Shown here in pieces: positions 59,075 to 64,000 of a stretch of 64,000 bases of DNA. Below the pieces are notes generated by a model, which worked only from the letters and a program-made list of their open reading frames with translations, was not told the DNA's origin and made no database searches. Position numbers and translations under genes: made by a program. Each line of letters begins with the position of its first letter. Position 1 is the stretch's first letter. The stretch lies in the NCBI RefSeq assembly GCF_000244955.1, contig NZ_CM001439.1:4433234-4497233 (forward strand), given 5' to 3'. The stretch comes from Saccharomonospora marina XMU15 (GTDB lineage: Bacteria > Actinomycetota > Actinomycetes > Mycobacteriales > Pseudonocardiaceae).

Positions 59075-59635
59075 TCAGTCGCGTCTCAGGAAGGACTGGC
59101 CCCCGAAGTCGTCGAAGTCGTCAAAGCCGCCGTTCTCGTCCTCGCTCGCCCGCGCCGGTCGCCGCCGAGGCGCCTGCCCACGCGGCCTTCGCGGGGTCTC
59201 GGGTTCTTCTTCCTCGATCTCCACCCGCAGTTGCCCGCCGGGCGCGGGCCGGGCAGGCTCGTCCTCCTCGGCAGGCGGCTCGGGGAACCGCTCGGCCGCG
59301 GTCGCAAGCAGGTGCCGCGTCGTGGCGTCCTCACCCACCGTGGCTGCGGTAATCTCCTGCAGCCGCTGCGGATACTTCGCCTGCGCCTTACGCATCGCGC
59401 GCACCACGTTGGCCGCGATCTCGTCGGGGCTCATCTTGCGCACGCCGTCGGTCATCGAGACGTCGGTAGGCACGCCGTTGGCGCCCACCGTCACACTCAC
59501 CGCGCCCTGGGCCACCGACTCCGTGATCGAGATCTGCTCCACCTGCTCGCGCAGCTGCTCGTAGCGCCGTGCGCGTTCGGCGGCGTCGCGCTCCCAGTTG
59601 TCGACCATTCGTTCGACGTCCCCCAGATCGGCCAC
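59075..59635 (-). CDS. YbaB/EbfC-like protein with disordered acidic tail
   Basis: A 186-residue protein with an N-terminal YbaB-like fold (VERMVDNWERDAAERARRYEQL, AVSVTVGANGVPTDVSM, SPDEIAANVVRAMRKAQ). Its second half is charged and disordered (EDEPARPAPGGQ; EEEEPETPRRPRGQAPRRR; FDDFDDFGG). Such YbaB-family genes accompany type VII toxin loci in this order, often as YbaB-like, EspC-like, toxin, immunity. Its role there is unsettled (DNA-binding or chaperone). Confidence 0.8.
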   Translation of the reverse strand: MADLGDVERMVDNWERDAAERARRYEQLREQVEQISITESVAQGAVSVTVGANGVPTDVSMTDGVRKMSPDEIAANVVRAMRKAQAKYPQRLQEITAATVGEDATTRHLLATAAERFPEPPAEEDEPARPAPGGQLRVEIEEEEPETPRRPRGQAPRRRPARASEDENGGFDDFDDFGGQSFLRRD

Positions 59636-59765
59636 GATGCCCCCTTCTCGACCTCACTGTCACTGACGCAGCACAGTGAGCAGCCGGTTCCCAGTATGAA
59701 ACCGCTCCTGATCGATTCAGTGACAAATACCAGAGTCCAGCTGCCACGGTTGCCCCAGTTCGCTG

Positions 59766-59793
59766 CTGACAGGCCGCGCCAGGGGGTTAGCCT
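59766..59793 (+). promoter_or_regulatory. Candidate kgd promoter
   Basis: CTGACA (59766-59771) lies 16 bases before TAGCCT (59788-59793), about 60 bases upstream of the kgd GTG. The match is modest. Confidence 0.35.
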
Positions 59794-59853
59794 GGTAGGC
59801 GCGTAATCGGACAACCAAGATCGAGACGAGACGGATAGAGGCGAGTCCAAGCC

Positions 59854-62800
59854 GTGTCCAGCAGCAGCCCTGCGTCACAGTTCGGCCCCAACGAATGGCT
59901 CGTCGAGGAGATGTACGACCAGTTCCTCGCCGACCCCTCCTCAGTCGACGCCGCCTGGCATGAGTTCTTCACCGATTTCAAGCCAACGCAGCAAACGCAG
60001 CCAACGCAGCCAACGCAGACCACTCAGGCCAAGCCGGACACCACGACCGCCGAGCGCACCCCCTCACCCAACGGGCAGTCCGCCAGCTCCGCGACCTCCG
60101 GGACGTCCGGAACCTCCGGAACCGAGCAGCGCACGCCGAGTTCGACCGCCCCGACCACCGCGTCCTCAGCGTCCTCGGCGCCCGCCCAACCACCGAAGGC
60201 ACAGCCCGCTTCCGCCAAGCCCGCGCCCGCCGCGGCCAAGCAGCGACCCGAGCAGGAGACCAAGCCGTTGCGCGGCGCGGCCGCGGCCATCGCGAAGAAC
60301 ATGGACGCGTCGCTGACCGTGCCGACGGCCACCAGCGTGCGCGCGGTGCCCGCCAAGTTGATGGCGGACAACCGCATCGTGATCAACAACCACCTCAAGC
60401 GCACCCGGGGCGGGAAGATCTCGTTCACACACCTGATCGGCTACGCGATGGTCAGGGCGCTTCGCGACTTCCCGAACATGAACCGCCACTACGCGGTCAT
60501 CGACGGCAAGCCGCACGCGGTGACGCCCGAGCACGTCAACCTCGGCCTCGCCATCGACATGAAAGGCAAGGACGACCAGCGCACGCTGGTGGTCGCCTCG
60601 ATCAAGCACACGGAGAACATGACGTTTCTCCAGTTCTGGCAGGCATACGAGGAGATCGTCAAGAAGGCCAGGAACAACAAGCTCACCGCCGACGACTTCG
60701 CGGGCACCACGATCTCGCTGACCAACCCTGGCGGCATCGGCACCAATCACTCGATGCCCCGGCTGCAGGCGGGCCAGGGCGCGATCATCGGCGTCGGCGC
60801 CATGCAGTACCCGGCGCATTTCGAGGGCACCAGCGAGCAAACCCTGGTCAACCTCGGTGTCAGCAAGATCATGACGCTGACCTCGACCTACGACCACCGC
60901 ATCATCCAGGGCGCGGAATCGGGCGAGTTCCTCAAGCTCATCCACCGGTTGCTGCTCGGCGAGGACGGCTTCTACGACGACATCTTCACCTCGTTGCGGT
61001 TGCCCTACGAACCGGTGCGCTGGGTGGAGGACATCCCGGAAGGCGAGATCGACAAGACGGCCCGCGTGCTGGAGTTGATCGACGCCTACCGCATGCGCGG
61101 CCATCTGATGGCCGACACCGACCCGCTGAACTACCGGCAACGCAGGCACGAGGATCTGGACATCCTCTCCCACGGGCTGACGCTTTGGGACCTCGACCGC
61201 GAGTTCGCCGTCGGCGGGTTCGCGGGCAAGCAGCGCATGAAGCTGCGCGACGTGCTCGGCGTGCTGCGCGACTCCTACTGCCGCACGGTGGGCGTGGAGT
61301 ACACCCACATCCTCGACCCCGACGAGCGGCGCTGGATCCAGGAGCGCGTGGAGGTTCCGCACGAGAAGCCGGAACCGTCGGTGCAGAAGTACGTGCTGTC
61401 CAAGCTCAACGCCGCCGAGGCGTTCGAAACGTTCCTGCAGACCAAGTACGTGGGGCAGAAGCGGTTCTCGCTGGAGGGCGGCGAAACGGTTATCCCGCTG
61501 CTCGACACGGTGCTGGACAAGGCAGCCGAGCACGAACTGGACGAGGTCGTCATCGGGATGCCTCACCGGGGCAGGCTCAACGTGCTCGCCAACATCGTCG
61601 GCAAGCCGATCTCGCAGATCTTCCAGGAGTTCGAGGGCAACCTCGACCCTGGCCAGGCGCACGGCTCCGGTGACGTGAAGTACCACCTCGGCGCCGAGGG
61701 CAAGTACTTCCGGATGTTCGGCGACGGCGAGACCAAGGTGTCGCTGACCGCGAACCCGTCCCACCTGGAGACCGTGGACCCGGTGCTGGAAGGCATCGTC
61801 CGCGCCAAGCAGGACATCCTGGACAAGGGCGACCGTGACTCCGGCGGCTTCACCGTCCTGCCGGTGCTGCTGCACGGCGACGCGGCGTTCGCGGGGCAGG
61901 GCGTGGTGGCCGAGACGCTGAACCTCGCACTACTGCGCGGCTACCGCACCGGCGGCACCGTGCACGTCATCATCAACAACCAGGTCGGTTTCACCACACC
62001 GCCCGAACACGCGCGCTCCTCGCAGTACGCCACCGACGTGGCGAAGATGATCGGCGCGCCGATCTTCCACGTGAACGGCGACGACCCCGAGGCGGCGTAC
62101 TGGGTGGCCCGGCTCGCCGTCGACTACCGGCAGGCGTTCAACAAGGACGTCGTGATCGACATGATCTGCTACCGGCGGCGAGGCCACAACGAGGGTGACG
62201 ACCCTTCGATGACCCAGCCCGCGATGTACGACATCATCGACGCCAAGCGCAGCGTGCGAAAGACCTACACCGAGGCGCTCATCGGCCGGGGCGACATCTC
62301 CATGGAAGAGGCAGAAGCCGCCTTGCGCGACTTCTCCAGTCAACTGGAGCACGTCTTCAACGAGGTGCGGGAACTGGAGAAGCACCCGATCGCGCCCAGC
62401 CCGTCGGTGGAGGAGGAACAGCAGGTTCCCACCAAGGTGCCTACCGCGGTCAGCCCCGAGGTGATCTCGCGGATCGGCGACGCGTTCGTGAACCTGCCCG
62501 AGGGCTTCAGCCCGCACCCCCGGGTCAAGCCGGTGCTCGAGCGGCGACACAAGATGTCGCGCGAGGGCGGCATCGACTGGGCGTTCGGCGAACTGCTCGC
62601 CTTCGGCTCGCTCGCCATGGAGGGCAAGCTGGTGCGGCTGTCCGGGCAGGACTCCCGGCGCGGCACCTTCACCCAGCGGCACTCGGTGCTCATCGACCGC
62701 AAGACCGGTCAGGAGTACTCGCCGCTGCAGAACCTGGTGGAGAACCAGGGCCGGGTGATGATCTACGACTCGGCGCTGTCGGAGTACGCGGCCGTGGGCT

Positions 62801-63600
62801 TCGAGTACGGCTACGCGGTGGCCAACTCCGACGCGCTGGTGATGTGGGAGGCGCAGTTCGGCGACTTCGTCAACGGCGCGCAGACGGTCATCGACGAGTA
62901 CATCTCCTCGGGCGAGGCCAAGTGGGGCCAGCTGTCCGACGTGGTGCTGCTGCTGCCGCACGGTCACGAGGGGCAGGGGCCGGACCACACCTCCGGGCGC
63001 ATCGAGCGGTTCCTGCAACTGTGCGCCGAGGGCTCGATGACCGTCGCGGTGCCATCGACGCCCGCCAACTACTTCCACCTGCTGCGCAGGCACGCGCTTG
63101 ACGGCGTCAACCGGCCACTGATCGTGTTCACGCCCAAGTCCATGCTGCGCAACAAGCTGGCGACCTCCGCGATCGAGGACTTCACCGGTCAGTCGAAGTT
63201 CCTCTCGGTCATCGACGACGCGGAGATCGACCCGGGCAAGGTTCGCAAGGTACTGCTCACCTCCGGGAAGCTGTACTGGGAGCTGGTGGTGGAACGGCAG
63301 AAGCGCCGGCTCGACGACATCGCGATCGTGCGTGTCGAGCAGTACTACCCGCTGCCGAAGAAGAAGCTGCTCGCCGCGATGCAGCGGTACTCGGCCGCGA
63401 GCCAGGTCGTGTGGGTGCAGGAGGAACCGGAGAACCAGGGCGCATGGCCGTTCTTCGGGCTGCACCTGCCGCGCAAGCTGCCTGAGGTGTTCTCCGGCCT
63501 GCAGGCGGTCACGCGCAGGCCGATGGCCGCGCCTTCCGCGGGCTCGTCGAAGGTGCACGAGGTCGAGCAGCGCGCGCTGATCGAGAAGGCGTTCGAGTAG
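59854..63600 (+). CDS. kgd: Multifunctional 2-oxoglutarate metabolism enzyme (Kgd/SucA E2-E1 fusion)
   Basis: A 1248-residue actinobacterial 2-oxoglutarate dehydrogenase/decarboxylase. Residues 1-45 ([20 protein letters not shown]) are the E1 N-terminal motif. A Thr/Ser/Pro/Gln-rich linker follows to about 135, then an E2-type acyltransferase domain ([36 protein letters not shown]). The thiamine-dependent E1 has [35 protein letters not shown], and a C-terminal transketolase-like domain. No lipoyl domain is present, as usual for this group, where lipoyl groups come from the E2 of pyruvate dehydrogenase. It closes the TCA cycle. A strong terminator follows. Confidence 0.95.
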   Translation: MSSSSPASQFGPNEWLVEEMYDQFLADPSSVDAAWHEFFTDFKPTQQTQPTQPTQTTQAKPDTTTAERTPSPNGQSASSATSGTSGTSGTEQRTPSSTAPTTASSASSAPAQPPKAQPASAKPAPAAAKQRPEQETKPLRGAAAAIAKNMDASLTVPTATSVRAVPAKLMADNRIVINNHLKRTRGGKISFTHLIGYAMVRALRDFPNMNRHYAVIDGKPHAVTPEHVNLGLAIDMKGKDDQRTLVVASIKHTENMTFLQFWQAYEEIVKKARNNKLTADDFAGTTISLTNPGGIGTNHSMPRLQAGQGAIIGVGAMQYPAHFEGTSEQTLVNLGVSKIMTLTSTYDHRIIQGAESGEFLKLIHRLLLGEDGFYDDIFTSLRLPYEPVRWVEDIPEGEIDKTARVLELIDAYRMRGHLMADTDPLNYRQRRHEDLDILSHGLTLWDLDREFAVGGFAGKQRMKLRDVLGVLRDSYCRTVGVEYTHILDPDERRWIQERVEVPHEKPEPSVQKYVLSKLNAAEAFETFLQTKYVGQKRFSLEGGETVIPLLDTVLDKAAEHELDEVVIGMPHRGRLNVLANIVGKPISQIFQEFEGNLDPGQAHGSGDVKYHLGAEGKYFRMFGDGETKVSLTANPSHLETVDPVLEGIVRAKQDILDKGDRDSGGFTVLPVLLHGDAAFAGQGVVAETLNLALLRGYRTGGTVHVIINNQVGFTTPPEHARSSQYATDVAKMIGAPIFHVNGDDPEAAYWVARLAVDYRQAFNKDVVIDMICYRRRGHNEGDDPSMTQPAMYDIIDAKRSVRKTYTEALIGRGDISMEEAEAALRDFSSQLEHVFNEVRELEKHPIAPSPSVEEEQQVPTKVPTAVSPEVISRIGDAFVNLPEGFSPHPRVKPVLERRHKMSREGGIDWAFGELLAFGSLAMEGKLVRLSGQDSRRGTFTQRHSVLIDRKTGQEYSPLQNLVENQGRVMIYDSALSEYAAVGFEYGYAVANSDALVMWEAQFGDFVNGAQTVIDEYISSGEAKWGQLSDVVLLLPHGHEGQGPDHTSGRIERFLQLCAEGSMTVAVPSTPANYFHLLRRHALDGVNRPLIVFTPKSMLRNKLATSAIEDFTGQSKFLSVIDDAEIDPGKVRKVLLTSGKLYWELVVERQKRRLDDIAIVRVEQYYPLPKKKLLAAMQRYSAASQVVWVQEEPENQGAWPFFGLHLPRKLPEVFSGLQAVTRRPMAAPSAGSSKVHEVEQRALIEKAFE
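59982..60020 (+). repeat. Short 9-bp repeats coding the Gln-Pro-Thr stretch of Kgd
   Basis: About four copies of a CAACGCAGC-like unit encode [12 protein letters not shown] (about residues 45-57) in the flexible linker of Kgd. This is a low-complexity segment and probably tolerant of length change. Confidence 0.6.
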
Positions 63601-63614
63601 GCGAAAATGTTCGC

Positions 63615-63662
63615 AGGCCGTGGGCGCTGTTTCGGTTGACCACCGTCCAGCGCCCACGGCCT
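63615..63662. terminator. Strong terminator between kgd and the P-domain gene
   Basis: AGGCCGTGGGCGCTG (63615-63629) pairs perfectly with CAGCGCCCACGGCCT (63648-63662), a 15-bp stem followed by CTGCTTTT. It serves kgd and, from the other side, the convergent gene. Confidence 0.8.
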
Positions 63663-63692
63663 CTGCTTTTCGTGCCGTGTCAGGACAACCGG

Positions 63693-64000
63693 CTACGGCG
63701 TGAATGTCCAGCTGTTGATGTAGCCGGTGTCGTAGCTGTACACATCCTGCACCCGCAGTCGCCAGGTGCCGTTGGCCGCCGAGGCCGACGCGTCAACGGT
63801 GTAGGCCTGCTGCACGTTGTCCGCGGAGTCCCATCCGGAGTTCTTCAGCCGCGTCGTGGTGCCGTCGGGGGCCACCAGGTCGATCACCAGGTCACCCCGG
63901 TAGCTGTGCCGGATGTCGACCTCCACCGTGGCGGAGCTCGAGGCGGCACGGTCGCAGCCGCTGACCGTCACCGAACTGGTCACCGCGGGCCCGGCGTCGG
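63693..64000 (-). CDS. Secreted protein with P/Homo B domain, C-terminal part, cut by window edge
   Basis: The final 100 or so residues of a minus-strand gene: SSATVEVDIRHSYRGDLVID, LVAPDGTTTRLKNSG, and NGTWRLRVQDVYSYDTGYI, ending NSWTFTP and TAG. This is a proprotein-convertase P-domain, which in actinobacteria is usually fused to the C-terminus of secreted subtilisin-like or trypsin-like proteases. The catalytic part lies beyond the window. Confidence 0.85.
   Translation of the reverse strand, partial: DAGPAVTSSVTVSGCDRAASSSATVEVDIRHSYRGDLVIDLVAPDGTTTRLKNSGWDSADNVQQAYTVDASASAANGTWRLRVQDVYSYDTGYINSWTFTP

Noticed and set aside
59854..63600. Separate E1 and E2 genes or a missing lipoyl domain as a defect in kgd
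   Set aside because: Actinobacterial Kgd proteins are E2-E1 fusions that normally lack the lipoyl domain, so the architecture is normal.

Overview
The window looks like a chromosomal segment of a high-GC actinobacterium, most probably a mycothiol-using member of the Pseudonocardiaceae (Amycolatopsis/Saccharomonospora/Prauserella type). Grounds: very GC-rich codon third positions, frequent GTG/TTG starts and leaderless-looking promoters, a mycobacterial-type Kgd (E2-E1 fusion), a rifampicin monooxygenase under a rifamycin-associated element, a wax-ester/DGAT acyltransferase, fadE24/fadE23-like genes and a type-VII-secretion-linked Rhs locus. I see no rRNA or tRNA genes, CRISPR arrays, insertion sequences or prophage genes.

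Layout. 1-3.2 kb: a ThDP enzyme cut by the window edge, a thiol-transferase/hydroquinone reductase, and a divergent rifampicin monooxygenase (rox). A 25-bp palindrome between them overlaps the likely -35 boxes of both promoters. 3.2-5.5 kb: a decayed saccharopine-dehydrogenase-like pseudogene and a WS/DGAT acyltransferase. 5.5-22.6 kb: a catabolic region with an amidase, a D-2-hydroxyacid dehydrogenase, two Asp/Glu-racemase-superfamily proteins, a GntR/FCD regulator, a large P-type ATPase, a tartrate/malate-type dehydrogenase, a semialdehyde dehydrogenase, a class III aminotransferase, a DUF3830 protein, a possible 30-residue peptide, a GlcD-like flavoprotein and a ThDP decarboxylase-like enzyme. 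Three copies of the same operator (core ATTGTC-A-ACAAT type) tie most of these into one regulon.

22.7-34.4 kb: a PP2C-like phosphatase, then fatty-acid beta-oxidation genes (fadB, fadA, a two-domain TetR regulator, fadE24- and fadE23-like genes), and a translationally coupled run of flavin monooxygenase, BASS transporter and NAD-dependent epimerase. 34.4-39.7 kb: an orphan Imm1-type immunity gene, a badly decayed DUF222/HNH pseudogene, an LLM flavin enzyme, a GyrI-like protein, a PhaC-like hydrolase and a type I methionine aminopeptidase. 39.7-46.2 kb: an acyl-CoA carboxylase/acyl-CoA dehydrogenase operon of branched-chain (leucine-type) catabolism, a secreted SGNH esterase and a TetR regulator. 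Matching operators lie at the carboxylase and TetR promoters. 46.2-49.6 kb: an unknown protein, a PucR regulator and alanine dehydrogenase. 49.9-55.6 kb: an ABC ATPase/permease pair and a fused two-half ABC exporter. 55.6-59.6 kb: a YbaB-like, EspC-like, Rhs and Imm26 locus whose Rhs protein has lost its C-terminal toxin. 59.9-64 kb: kgd and the tail of a P-domain secreted protein.

The most rewarding points are the two-sided rifamycin-responsive promoter and the GntR-controlled catabolic regulon of unknown substrate.
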